This document shows positions 21,590 through 33,839 of a DNA stretch of 64,000 nucleotides, piece by piece. The notes beneath the pieces were generated by a model. It saw only the letters and a program-made list of their open reading frames with translations. It was not told the DNA's origin and searched no databases. The position numbers were made by a program, and so were the translations under genes. The stretch is taken from contig CACRXP010000006.1 of the NCBI GenBank assembly GCA_902702965.1, positions 1,925,521 through 1,989,520 of the forward strand. Reading direction: 5' to 3'. The stretch's first letter is position 1, and each line of letters begins with the position of its first letter. Origin of the DNA: Spirometra erinaceieuropaei. Its lineage: Eukaryota; Platyhelminthes; Cestoda; Diphyllobothriidea; Diphyllobothriidae.

Positions 21590-21815
21590 TATCCGGCTGT
21601 GCCGAGTCCACGCGAGCCCATTACTGCTGCTGTGCATGCGCGCGGTAGCACGCCTTAAACGTGACTCTCACGTCGCGCCAGCCACTGCGCCCAATCCCAG
21701 CGCTCCCTGATTGACGGTCTCGGACAGTCGACTGCTGCATGGGAGAGGGCGAGGAAGGGTGACGCCGACATTTGTGAATCCATCCCCACGACGCACCGAC
21801 GTACTGCTCACAATG
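21590..21815 (-). repeat. repeat family H, copy 2
   Basis: Direct repeat of 20985-21195, with the same block order and moderate divergence. Confidence 0.55.
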
Positions 21816-22029
21816 CTGCGTTTTAATGTGTCATGACGCGCCAGAAGTCGTGGCCAGCTAGGAGGCTGCAGCGGCCCTTTTCTCCCTTGGCCTCTTTGAC
21901 ATCCCCCCGGATTTGAAGTCCACGCCGTATCCGTGAAAGTCTTGTACACTCTGCAGGAACCGGATCGTGCGTGGTTCGCGTAGACGGGTTGGTTAGCCTT
22001 TTCAGACACTGCGTCCCAGTCCTCGTCCT

Positions 22030-22160
22030 GAGAGTCTTGACACCGTGTTGTCACCGGAGTGAAGTAGATGAGGAGGCAGAGTGTGGTGGATGCTGCGCAA
22101 GTCTGCCTCACAGTGAGCAAGTCACCGTCCTGTCTGTCCACTGTCTGGGACACACGGTAG
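22030..22160 (+). repeat. family C repeat, partial
   Basis: Contains 'tgaggaggcagagtgtggtg', 'gctgcgcaagtct', 'agtcaccgtcctg' and 'acggtagaactg' in family C order. Confidence 0.5.
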
Positions 22161-22789
22161 AACTGGCAAAAGAAAAGGCGCTTACTATTCATAATATGTT
22201 GGATGAGTATTGCCCCAATTTATGGGCCCTCACACTCATGCTTTGTGTGCACCCGGGTATATGACAGCCGAAGAGATCAGCGGGGGGTTGAAACTAATGG
22301 GACCGCATCGCAAACCCATAATGACATGATGGAAGAATGAAAAGCCAAGACGGTGACAAGTGTGAAGTGGGACTGTGATCATAGTCCAGGACAGCGAACA
22401 AAAATTCCTGCAATCAGCGGTAAAACAAAATGAAAGCGCTTGAAAGACCAACGTGATTCAGTTGTTGACGCAAGCCAAATCTCATGAAATGTACGATTTC
22501 CTTAAAGTGATTAAATCAAAACAAAATATCTCCTGTCTTTCTACTTAATGGTAAATGATCGATAAGCATCGCTGGCGACAAACAAACCAGAAATAACTCT
22601 GTCAGTCCCCATTATCTTTGTCGGTGACACTTGATGGGCGACATTTTCCAGATGCCACCGTCCAGTTTGCTCTTCGCGAATCCGTCATCATCTGTTTAAT
22701 CGGAAAAAACATCAAATGATGGTGCATATGTGTCGAATCTCTTAATCCTTAGATAGGGCACGCAAATGTGAATAAAACTTCCTTGCTCC

Positions 22790-22955
22790 AAATCCTGGGA
22801 AGTTAAGGTTAAATGGGCGAAGGTTGGCGTTAGGCTTGGGGCTATACAGATTAGGGTTAGGGTTAGTGTTATGGTTAAACTTAAAAATAGGAGACGGCAA
22901 TAGGTGTCCCTGAAATACAGCGCAAGTCCACCAGTGGCACCTGGGGGGGGGGGGT
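22790..22955 (+). repeat. interspersed repeat family D with TTAGGG-like core
   Basis: Degenerate GGTTAGGGTTAG repeats followed by 'gacggcaataggtgtccc', 'cagcgcaagtccacc' and an 11-base G run. Confidence 0.6.
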
Positions 22956-22959
22956 TCTT

Positions 22960-25900
22960 GTACCCGTGTCAGAGCCATCCCCGAAATGCAAAGATTGAAA
23001 CGAAGGGAAACAGACAAAGATGGGGGATTGTGACTTTGCCCGTTTCAGCCCTTCCTCAGCCAGTCAGTTCCGCAGCCAACGCTCATTTTCTTCCTTGTCA
23101 TTTCGCAACCCGGTGGATGGTCGCCTGCATGCCATTCCTGACAATCGATCACGGAGCTAAGCGAATCTGAAAGTCCAGTCGGCTCAATGTGCACCCGATC
23201 AAATGTGGACGGTTAAATCCACCTAAACAGCGCCTTCATTTCTCACCCACTTCATTATACTTTGAAAGCGAGGTCGTTTTTAAATGACCACTTTAGCACC
23301 AAGTGCGGTCTCATGTGACGCCGGCAGGTTGCTTGGATATGCTGTCTGTCTCCTCCACTGCGGCTAAAACTGCTTTCTGTTAATCAAGACCTTGCGTCAG
23401 TGTCGCATTTGTAGCCAAGTTGCACACCAAAGAACAGCTGGAGAGGGTTTTCCATGTGGGTCGAACCGAAGGGTGGTCCTTGTGTTGGAGATCCTACAGT
23501 ATTCGCATTGTTCACTTGACGTGGAATCAAAAACCCTCTCATCTGCCATTCATGCCGGGCTCCCATCATTTATACAGAAAGCGCGGAAAGCCCTAAAACC
23601 CTAGTACTGAGGGCCTTTGTTCAGTCCAGTTTGGTCTTATTAAGGGAAGGCTAGGAGAACGCCTTTAAACACTCTATTAGTTGCAATAACGTAACAAAAG
23701 AAAAACGTTGTTGTATAAAAAACGTTGGAAATAAGATTGGCTATAGAATTGCATGCATGTGCGTCACTTGCTACCGTGTCAACGTATGCATGGCTTTGCG
23801 AAACTATGAACCAAAACTCGTTACTGAAACGTGTCAAGTAGCATGTGAGCAAATAGTCCGAATGTTCTGGACCGCACGCTGTCACCCGACGAGGCATTTA
23901 ACGAAAATATTATGAAATCGTGTTACCGGAGCACGGGGCGTAATATCCTTATTACTTTGTAACTTTCGGAGTGGTATAAGGGGAGGAATGTACTAGTTTC
24001 TGATGGCGTGGTGGTACATATGACTGGACTGGACAAGTTCCCCCTCGAAAATGCCCACGGACAGGACGACGTTTACAGGCAGAGCATTCCTTGCCGTAAT
24101 CACTCGGCTGGAGATGAAATACTTCCTTGCGTCCAGTCCTGTCCCCAGTCGCACACAGTTTGAGAGGATGTCCTCTCAAGCTAGTGGCTGCGGCAAGCTC
24201 AAAGCAACAACGCCCGGCTCTGCAGCATACGGAACGTTTGAATTAAGTCGCCGAGTAGCTGTCTGCAGTCCACAGGCACTGACCACAGACAAGCTTGATT
24301 GACGGTCGTTGGAATCGTTGTTGTGTTTTCGAACTACAAAGTCCAATTTAACGGTACTTCAGTAGCAAAAAATATGGTAGCTTATCATCTAGTTGTAAGC
24401 ATCGACATGCTGGTCCTCAGTTGACAACCTTTCCGCCGATCAGACCAGGGGAGAAGATTCTTTCCTAACTACTACTGGAAGGCATACCCAGTAAATGGTC
24501 TAACTAATGAAATTTCGTGATCGAAATTTGAGTCGGCAGTATGTTATACATTTTGTGTTTGGTAGACTAATTTGAGGCGCAGGAAGTTAGTTACTAAAGA
24601 AGAATTCATGTCAACTCTGTTTTGTGAAAGGAAACAGGTGAGATGTGGGAGAAATACAGCCCTTTGTGATGTCCAGGTAGTCTCCTTTACTACTGAAATC
24701 CGCAGGTCAAAACTTCAAGATTGTGTGCATTATGTTACAAATGAATACTAATATTAACACGGAAACATTGAAATAAATTCCTTCGGGAGACGGAGACTTC
24801 AGCCTTCAGTCCATGAAAATCAAGTGAAGGCAGGTGCATGAAATTGCGCTGTTTTCTAAAAAAAGAGTGCGAATTCAGCTTTAAGATTCCTGTCTTTGAA
24901 ATCCGTGGCGTCTCATATCATAAAACTCAGTGATGAACTCGTAAGACAGTCGTCTGTTTTACCAGGCTGAGAATTACTAGGCATGAACAAATGTCTATTG
25001 AGTACCCGCGTCATGCTGTCGCTTTCCTCTGTCACGCCCCGCGATAGAGATGTCCAGACAGTTTTATCAACGGTTGCCTACGAACGAATGAGAGAATAAA
25101 GGGCAGATGGGTTTTCGCGTGAGTCTTTAGCAATTATTTTCAATATTGCGAATTATAATTGATAGGACTGTGCCCGGGAATAAGCAGAGTGGACCAAAAC
25201 GTTCCACGAGCAAGGAAGACGTCGATGTTATTCGGCGTATGCTAAAAGAGATCATTATATGCCCATTACGACCATTCACGGGCAACATCTACGATGTCTT
25301 CTATTAGAAAAAGGGTGCAGAAATTTGAGCTCCACCAGCAAAAGGCCATGAAAAAGCCGTTTTTAGGTAGGGATCGTGTTTGAAAACGTTTTTATCCGCA
25401 AATAAATAGCTTGGTTACAGATCGTCATTTTGGAAGGGCACTAACCTCAGAGATGAGGTCCTATTTTTAGGTAAGCCTGCGAAGTCGACCCATATGATCA
25501 TGTGTGGAAAGAACTTTCCAAAAAAGCATAAGGCGCCGACGACAGTCTTCAAAAACTGTCGATGGTTTGGATGGCCTGACCATCCGATTTGGGAATCTTC
25601 GCCTTGTCGATCATACCATCACGACAAACCTTTTTTCGCCTTACGGAGTGCCGGTCGAAAAATGCGCCCCTATGTGTGTGGGGATACCTTGGCGACCTCT
25701 ACCTAACGATCGCATCCTATTGATAAAGTTGACTAAGTTCAGTCCCCACAGCAAAGGCTAGCTGAATATCAACGACTTGGATTCGAACGCGAACAATCAC
25801 CAAGTGCCGCGTTAGAAATGACAAATAATCAATATCAGTTTTGCAATCCTGAAACACTTTTTCATATCAAAAGTTTGTTGTTCCTCAAAGTGATCCAACT

Positions 25901-27085
25901 GTCTAATCTCGAGACTCAGTCTATACCGGACATCCTTCATAGACTTGGAAACCGGCGATTCAAGGAAGCGATCGAAAACGGGATTCTGCACTGCATTTTT
26001 AGACAGAGTGTGGCCCCTGAGGCAGGCAACCGCGCCACCCTGAAGGATTCATCTTGATACTTCGATGGACATTCCTGCGAACGTCGTACTAAGGCTCGCC
26101 AATGCTGCCAGACCTGGCCGGTTGCTATGACCAAACGCCCTGGAGTCGTTCCCCGATTGGTCGAGCGGACGCGTGAAGGTCACGCGTCCGCCCTCTCAGT
26201 GCTCGCAAGATGTCGTTTACTAATTTTCAGTTGACAAAGCCTGTCCTCTCGGATCCACTGTCCTGATATATGGTTTTTGAACGCACCCCTACAGTGGGTA
26301 ATAATCAATGTTGAACCTTAATTCGCCCCTCTAGCGATTTGACATTTACATCTCCCTGTCTTTCAGTTTCTAACGACTAGCGATCCGCTAGTTAATCTCA
26401 CCGTCATCCATTACGCCAAGGGCAGTCGGGCTCGAGCTCACCTGGTTGGCTTTTCCTCGGTAAAGAGTATCGACTGATATCAAAATAAAAATGTCCATTG
26501 TAATCTGTTTGCTTGGTTAGCATATCTTGGAAGGGTCTGCTGTCGTGATCATCGGCGCGGTCGCTTGCCCATATCACTCCTGTGTCGCGCGTGACTTGCG
26601 CCTGACACGGTGACTGCTTGGCACCAACTAATGTTGCGCCCTCTTTGATTGGTTTTAGGATGACCTCCTAGCGCTTGCATTCGGGGTTCGGTCGTGTGCG
26701 CGGCACGCGTAGACGATGTCACTAACTACGACAGCTACTGCGCCCACTCCCCAGCTGACCGACTCGGACAGTCGACTGGTGCAGGGGATAGGATAAAGCG
26801 AGTGAGGTCGTCGGTTCCAGCGCAGAACGCCTCAATACAAACAATCGGAGCAACCTCAGCGCGCCAAAAGCCGTGGTTTAAAAGTTTGCCAACTTATGGG
26901 ATAACTCGGACCTCGCTGTCAAGCTAATGCGTACTTGTGTGGACTGACCGATTGGTGGACTGTGAGTCAAGTTGCAATAACTCCTTCTTAATGCGGCCTC
27001 AATGGCGGTCCTATCTAGTGGGATCGGAGTTGATCGCCTCTCTTCTCTTTTGTAAAATCCTGGTGGTCAGTGTACGTTGTGGACC
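22960..27085. other. long stretch without a recognised gene
   Basis: About 4.1 kb with only short frames. Recognisable pieces are a SINE tail fragment near 23020-23060, a degenerate foldback-MITE terminus near 24489-24520 ('gtaaatggtctaactaatg'), and a family H-like block at 26690-26830. Frames at 24051-24302, 25504-25761 and 25818-26057 show no motif I know. Confidence 0.4.
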
Positions 27086-27089
27086 ATAG

Positions 27090-27300
27090 AGTGTGATGGC
27101 ACGCCTAGGTGCCAATTTTTCCCGTGTCAGCCACCTGTGCCTTCTCTCGCACCCCGATCTTCTTGACTGTGTGTTGACACTGGCTCCAGTTGGGGGTGGA
27201 GGGGATGGTGCGGTAGGTGCGACACAAGTCTACACGTAAGCCTGCTGCGGAGCACAGGGTAGGCATCATCGGTAACGACGGTTGAACTGTCGACTGCAGG
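27090..27300 (+). repeat. family C repeat
   Basis: Full block order: 'cgtgtcagccacctgtgcct', 'cttcttgactgtgtgttgac', 'ggctccagttgggggtgga', 'cggtaacgacggttgaactg'. Confidence 0.65.
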
Positions 27301-27964
27301 CAAACAAAGATCAGGTACACGCAAGCACTTGCGCCAGGGCTAACAACCTCAACAGCTCACATTCGTCCCTTTGGGACAATTTCAGCCGCCGTCTTCTGAG
27401 TCACTTGTCCTATCAGTTTTAGGAAACCTTACTTTGTCGACCATCGTACCTCGAGGGCCACATTCTGCATAGATTTTCCGTGTCACGCAGAACACTCCGT
27501 CATCTCACACTCCATAAAACAACCGTCCAAATTAGAAACCGGCGGCGAACGCTGTGGGAGAGCCGTCAAGCGACTACCAGCCACGAGAGGAGTTTTACGG
27601 GCGTAAAGAGGAGAGAGAGAGAGAGAGAGGGAGGGAGACTGGAGTGACTAATTCTGCCTTAGTTGCCACTTTAAACCAGTGATGTCCCAAACTCAAGGTT
27701 TTCGGGCACCGGATGTTCTTTACCCAGGCCAGCTGTTCATCAAGCGAGGCATTCGCCACTGGACTTGGGATCAGTGCGACCGACGATACTCTGTCACATG
27801 GTTACCAAACAATCCTGATCGCAGGAAGGAATGGGGACAGGTGGTGGTTACGTCTTTCCCTGAAACTCAGCCTCTGTGGTCAAATGGCAACTGACAACGA
27901 ATAATCGCGGGCGGAGGGTCTGACTGATAATTTGCCATCAGTTAGCCCTACTGGCGTTCGAGCG

Positions 27965-28112
27965 GCATATCGTTGGGCTCGAATGGCTAGTGGCCCGCTG
28001 AACCCGAGATCTAACCCTCGGGCTTATCGGTAGCTTATCAGTTGGGAGATCACAAGCTGACAACGGCTAATAAGCCAGAAATTACCACCCTAATGCCCTG
28101 AAAATTTGTCGG
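27965..28112 (+). mobile_element. tRNA-derived SINE, degenerate
   Basis: Diverged head ('gctagtggcccgctgaa') with the family tail 'gctgacaacggctaataagc' and 'aaatttgtcggcaac'. Confidence 0.55.
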
Positions 28113-28542
28113 CAACAGATTTTAAAAAAGTGTAGTCATAATAAGAGATCGAAAGATTGCAGCAATCTACGCCGCGCGTGACGGTATTCATTCCTTCTTC
28201 TTCTTCCTTTTCTTCTTCATCATCAACAACAGCCACAGCATCATTGATGCCACTACAACCACCGCCACAGTCACCGCCATCATTGTCGTTTTTCTTTATC
28301 TGCCATCTTTTTTTAATATTCACAATGGCTCCCCGACAACTATCCATTCGTTTGAAAAGCCTACGAGATTCTGGTGCCTGCACGTTTGTCGCAGTCGTCG
28401 TCTAGTCGGACCGGTCGTTATCCGGAGCTAGTGCCAACAGACAGAACCATTTTTACTCGGAAGTTCGTTTGGTAGGTCAACATCTAGTCCGGTTAACTAC
28501 CACAAAGCTGGAACACTCAGCACCGAGAAACCTCTTCGTAGG
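28113..28542. other. microsatellite-bearing sequence without a recognised gene
   Basis: Contains interrupted TTC and CCA/CATCA trinucleotide runs (about 28190-28290). The mirror-image open frames on the two strands reflect these low-complexity runs. Confidence 0.5.
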
Positions 28543-28544
28543 TA

Positions 28545-30041
28545 CAGTGAATGACCGATCTCGTGAAATGTCGGCTGAAATTCCGAAATACGTTTTTGAT
28601 TAGGAAGGATTACTTAGGCGCAGCCATAATACTAATTATCCTGCAGCATAATCTTATAATATTTCGGACTTGGCAGGATGTCGGCTTTTGAATGCACTGC
28701 TTTTCAATCTCCTGTAGAAACCGTACTCGGTAAGAAATGGCTACTTATGTGGCATGCCTTTTCCCCATCGATTTTTGGTAGTTTTTCAAATTCAAATATA
28801 TTTTATAGAAACTACAAACAAAATATGCTTTCTTTCAGTCGTTTGATAGGAAATCACGTCATCTTTATATTTGATACTCAAGGAAGGAGTATAATTAGGT
28901 TTGTAAAAAGTTTATAACTATGAGATTTTTAAAGACTATGTCATGTCCATTCATACAACATCTTACCTGCCCATTTACCATTACTCTTCATGAAATAAAC
29001 AGCATAGTCCTCATCCATTGAAAAATTATATGGACTCCATATAGTATCTTTTTAAGGGCATAGAAGAATATGTGATTTTCTCTACGCGGAACGCATGCAC
29101 CTTGCAGACTGAAATCACTAGTTGCTAATGCAACGGCTGATCAGGCTCCAAATTATTAGGGAATCAGTAAACGGCAAGATCTCATTTCTAGTCGTACCTG
29201 GTAGGGGTTAGCGTTAGTGATTGGGGTTGGGTTATGGGTCAGGGTTAGGGGTTAAGGGCTAAGGTTCGGGATTGGGGTTAGGGGTTGGGGTTAAGCTTGG
29301 GCTTGTCCGTTGCTGATACGACTACGAAGTAAGATACGACTCGGAGAACTTTTTTTGAAACCTAATTATACTCCTTCGAGTATAAAATGTAAAGATGACG
29401 TGATGCTCTACCAAACAACTGAAAAAAGACATATTTTTGTTTGTGGTTTCTATAAAATATGTTTGGATTTGCAAGACCATCAAAAATCAGTGCGAAAAGT
29501 GCATGCTGCTTAAGTAATCATTTTTTACCCAATAGGATCTCTACAGGAGATTGAAAAGCAGTGCATTCAAAAGCTGATATCCTGCCGAATCCGAAATACT
29601 ATGGGATCTTAGACTGAAACCATTAAGCGCTAATACAACGACTGATCAGGCTCCAAATTATTCGGGAATTAGATAACTTTCTTAAAATCTTATTATGCTC
29701 CTTCTTCGAGCATCAGATATAAAGATGACGTGATTCCATATCAAAGGACTCAAAGAAAGCATATTTTGTTTGTAGTTTCTATAAAATATATTTGAATTTG
29801 CAAGACTACCAAAATCAATGAGGTAAATGCGTGCTATTTAATTAGTCATTTCTTACCGAGTACGGTTTCTACAGGAGATTGAAAAGCATTGCATTCAAAG
29901 GTCGACATTCTACCGAGTTTAAAATATTATTAGATTATGCTGCAAGATAATCTGTATTATGACCGCGCCTAAGCAATCCTTCCTAATCAAAAACTTATTT
30001 CGGAATTTCAGCCAACATTTCACGAGATCGGTCACTCACTG
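28545..30041. mobile_element. foldback MITE, family B, enlarged copy
   Basis: Flanked by TA on both sides (28543-28544 and 30042-30043), with CAGTGAATGACCGATCTC at the left end and its inverted counterpart at the right. It is about 1497 bp instead of about 1 kb. The right arm is present twice in tandem (roughly 29110-29612 and 29613-29960, each beginning with the 'gctaatgcaacggctgatca' block, as 'gctaatacaacgactgatca' in the second). A TTAGGG-like tract is inserted at about 29200-29305. Confidence 0.8.
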
Positions 30042-30043
30042 TA

Positions 30044-30424
30044 CTTTAAAAGACGATGCATTAGTTCGTTTTGAGGAAAGCACATGTGCCAGGGCGTCAA
30101 AAACGTCTGAAAATGCGACTGATGCTTTAAGTTGTGCTGAAAATCGAAAGTGTTTTAAGAACCGACACACGCACCCTGTCTTCGAATACTTGTCTTGGAG
30201 AAGACGCAGTCTGGTGAATTCACATGGGAGTGACGTTCAACAACCTTTTCTGACCACAGAATCTCAAAGTCTGCAGTCCTCATAGGCGGTCGCATAGAGG
30301 CCAGCAATCAATAACGGAGAACTGCTGCCAATGACAACAACAACAATAAGGAGAAATAGGATTGCCGTTCCTGGCCTATCTAACCCTCACGACAGCTCGA
30401 CTATCTCGAACGATATGTCCAGCC
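30044..30424. other. no gene recognised
   Basis: A 108-codon frame overlaps the MITE end. A SINE-tail-like fragment in minus orientation lies near 30340-30420. Confidence 0.35.
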
Positions 30425-30590
30425 TGACGGACGTAGGACGGTGACCTGCGCCCTAAGCAGTTCATAGTGATAGCGGACTTTCGCTGCATCTACCGCACTC
30501 TCTCCTCCCCCACCCCCATGAGTCCGGTGTCAAAAGAGAATCAGGAAGACGAGGGGCGAGATCGGGCGCAGTGACTGACTAAGATAAGCC
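30425..30590 (-). repeat. family C repeat, minus strand
   Basis: The reverse complement contains 'caggtcaccgtcc', 'gcggtagatgcagcg', 'ggtgggggaggagag' and 'cttcctgattctc' in family C order. A further minus-strand scrap lies at 30890-30950. Confidence 0.55.
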
Positions 30591-31156
30591 AGCCCGATTG
30601 CGTTGCGTCTCGTACCTACTCCGTACAGTGGATAAGACTCTCACAGGAACTAAAAAGGGAGACAGCTCGCATCCTACCCGGGTGATAGTGTCATAGAGGT
30701 CACAGTGGGAAGGAGCCATTACAGCCTAACTCTCCCTCTCCCAAGAGGATCGAGTTCTCCTCTTAGTTGGCGGTCTTCCAAGTCATGGATTTTAGTGCAG
30801 TGTTAGTTCCACAGCGCGTCATATTGTTTAGGATGGAGAATATGCGCTGCGTGCTGCGGGGGGTAGATTCCCCAGGGTCGGCCTCACACTCCTTCCTTCA
30901 GTTGCTGGCGCGGCGCGAGCCTGCGCCTAGGCGTACCACACCCTCAATGCGTGTTATTTATTGCAGGATGCGGGGACAGTGCGTAGCCCGGTTAACGCAT
31001 TCCGTGGAATAATCCGGTCCCCTTATTGGTCCACTGCATCTCCCTTTCTAGGGGCAATTATAAGTCATAATCAGTCAGCCAGATCCGAGACTAAGGCGAA
31101 GTTTAGCGCATTTGTTTAAGTAAGGCTAGTCCCCAAAAGCTGTTTCACTGAAAATA

Positions 31157-32149
31157 CAGTAGGTGGACTAACTCATGAAATGTCAACCGAAATTCCGAAA
31201 TGCGTTTTCGTTACGAAAAGATTAATTAAGTAGGGTTGTAAAACTAGTCAGCCTGCAACATAATGCTATAACATTTCGGTTACCTCAGAATGCCGGCTTT
31301 CTAATGAACTTACGTCCGGCTGCATGCAAAAACTACACTCTGTAAAAAATGGCTACTTATGTAGCATGAATTTTTCTCATCGATTTTCGATTACCTTAAA
31401 AGTCCAATTATTTTTCATGAAAAAAATGCACAGAAATATTCATCATTTCGCTCATTCGGTAGATGATTACGTTTTCTTCCAATTCTATACCCGAATGAAG
31501 GGTATAATTCGGTTTTTCAAAAACTTTTCCAGTTCCCAAATAATTTTGAACCCGCTCCAGTGCTACACTTGTATTCAGGGTTTCCAAACTACAAGCCGTA
31601 TATTTTCCGCGTACGGAAAACCACACATTGCTCGATTGTAATAAAGGGGGACCATATAGGGTTCATAAAATTCAACAGTTGACTTGAGCCATATTGGTAA
31701 CTTTACAAGCCACATTGGTAAATGCAGAGATATGACGACTTATGAACGGCCGTTTCACGGTATTTAAAAGTCCCACAATTAGAAACTATTTAAAAACCGA
31801 ATTATGTCCCTCCTTCGAGTATAAAATTAGAAGAAGACGTAATTTTCTACCGAATGAACAAAAATGGATAGTTTTACGCATGTTTTCCATGAAATATAGT
31901 TGGGCTTTTAGGTTCATCGAAAATCAATGAGAAAAATTCATGCTAATTATGTAATCATTTTTTACAAATGGTAAATTTGCATGCAGCCGGAAGGAAGTTC
32001 ATTCGAAAGCCTGCATCCTGAGCTAAATGAAATATTATAGACTTCTGTTTCAGGCTGACTAGTTATACAATCCTACTTAATTAATCTTTTCGAAACGAAA
32101 ACGCATTTCGGAATTTCGGTTGAAATTTCATGACTTAGTCTACTTACTG
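31157..32149 (-). mobile_element. foldback MITE, family A (full-length copy)
   Basis: 993 bp between TA (31155-31156) and TA (32150-32151). The arms start CAGTAGGTGGACTAACTCAT on the left and, inverted, CAGTAAGTAGACTAAGTCAT on the right. They pair over about 370 bp at roughly four-fifths identity by eye. The unpaired centre (about 31530-31790) is inverted relative to the copies at 787 and 39256. Several open frames of up to 105 codons occur but are not conserved between copies. Confidence 0.88.
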
Positions 32150-32151
32150 TA

Positions 32152-33019
32152 ATTAATATGTCTGCCCTCTGTTAACCTGATCTTGAACCTCACCTAACTC
32201 CCACAAACTCATTCTCTTTTCAATGATGCCTGAGAATGCTACACTCTCTCCGACGCTTGCATTATTGTGCTTACTCATGAAACGTGATGACGGGAACTGA
32301 GATGATCACTTTTAGACACCTAAATTGTTACGCATTTTTGCTTATTCGCCGAGCTCGGTTCCGAAAATGTCATTTTTTAGTGCAGAATGTGCGTCGAAGC
32401 TATTTAGTAATCAATATGTTTACAAATTTTACTCGGCAACTTGGTGATCTTTGTGCGTCAATCTTTGCCCTTATTCTTCAGCACTCAGCCCTAATTGTTT
32501 ATGTGATCGGAAAAATATATATATTCGCCCTAAAGATGTTATCTATCAGGATAAAAGCACTTGCTCTCTGCAAACGGAAAACCTTAGACGGTTGCAGCCG
32601 ACATTAGCTGTCCTGTGCCAGAGTTTTGGTGTTCTGGACAACTTAGTTCGAGGAATGTAATCCTGCCTAGGCTAGAGCCGTCGAAGCCGCCAAACAAACG
32701 GGGGAACATCCGCAAATGCTCAAACTACAGCGTGAATGGCTCCCGACCAAACATTTACCGAACAACACCTACTTAGACAAATATAGTAGACAGTTTTGGG
32801 TAGTACGCACGCCCTTACTCTTCCGTCCTCCCAGAAGTCTTTCGAGCTGTTGGAATAACTGGCGGGCTAGGCGACGAGCTTCTAGACGGCAACGAGTGGT
32901 AACCGATGGTCTCCCTCCCCTCCCTTCTCCCTGATCAAAACGAAATAAATGTTAGATCGTAGACAGAACACGGCCGCTCCCGCCCCCCCCCCGAGCATTC
33001 AAGGGCTTCTGCTTTCAAA
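32152..33019. other. no firm gene; possible cysteine-bearing exon
   Basis: A frame at 32482-32660 follows a good acceptor-like tract (cccttattcttcag), ends in TAA, and encodes a stretch with paired cysteines (SPNCLCDRKNIYIRP). No family was recognised and no matching upstream donor was found. A poly-C tract lies at 32980-32994. Confidence 0.25.
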
Positions 33020-33180
33020 ACTGTTGGTTGGCCATGTTACTTTGATGGAGGCCTCGAACGCCGACGTCGTCTGACATGCAGGCAGGCCACACTCAGTCTG
33101 AAGACACATCTAAATCGCGACTGACTGGACGCCGGCGTCCATCAGCTTGGAATAACCTTGGCAAGCAACAAATTAAAAAC
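33020..33180 (+). pseudogene. RTE-like LINE C-terminal fragment
   Basis: Peptide 'QAGHTQSEDTSKSRLTGRRR' followed by 'PSAWNNL' parallels the post-RT region of the RTE-like LINE (Gln-Gly-Gly-Gln...Asp-Thr-Leu-Lys...Pro-x-x-Trp-x-x-Leu). It is very short and frameshifted. Confidence 0.35.
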
Positions 33181-33624
33181 GAAGACAACATCTATTTCTT
33201 GTTATAACTAAGGCTTAATTTTGAAAACTCGGTCGCTAAATGTTCATCAGGGCTACCTGTTTGGTGTATGGCGTAAATGCACTTACGAAACTACGTTTCT
33301 ATATAGATAAAGAGATATTAATGGATGCAAAGTAGTCTTACTCGCTTTCTTCACTGCCCTTTTCTTTGCTTCAGTTCCTGAACGTCCTTGGAATCGCAGG
33401 ACTCCATAGTAACCTAAGAGCGAAATCCGGGACTGATTGGTCTGACTGTCTTATCAGCAAAACGTCCTCCTCGCCTAGTGATTATTTGACCGAAATAAAA
33501 TTGGGGGTTTCGTGCAGACCAGAACCAGCACCAGATGCTTCGGGGTCCAGACAGACCACGCCCTCTCTCCAGAAGCCTGATAACAGGGCCTTGATAAGTA
33601 GATCTACCTCAAAATAGACCTTCA

Positions 33625-33703
33625 CCCCTCCTCCTCTTCTTCATCCTCCCTCTCCTCCCGCTACTACTACTGCCACTATTACTGTTACTGCTGCTGCTGC
33701 TGC

Positions 33704-33734
<31 letters not shown>

Positions 33735-33836
33735 GCTGGTGGTGGTGGTGGTGGTGGTGGTGGTGGTGGTGGTGGTGGTGGTGGTGGTGGTGGTGGTGGT
33801 GGTGGTGGTGGTGGTGGTGGTTGTTTTTGGTTGAGT
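33625..33836. repeat. compound trinucleotide microsatellite (GCT, GCC, GGT)
   Basis: Successive CCT, TAC/GCT, GCC and then about 28 copies of GGT (33737-33821). It abuts the 3' side of the minus-strand LINE fragment 33840-34335. The long proline/alanine open frame over it is an artefact of the repeat. Confidence 0.95.
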
Positions 33837-33839
33837 CGT

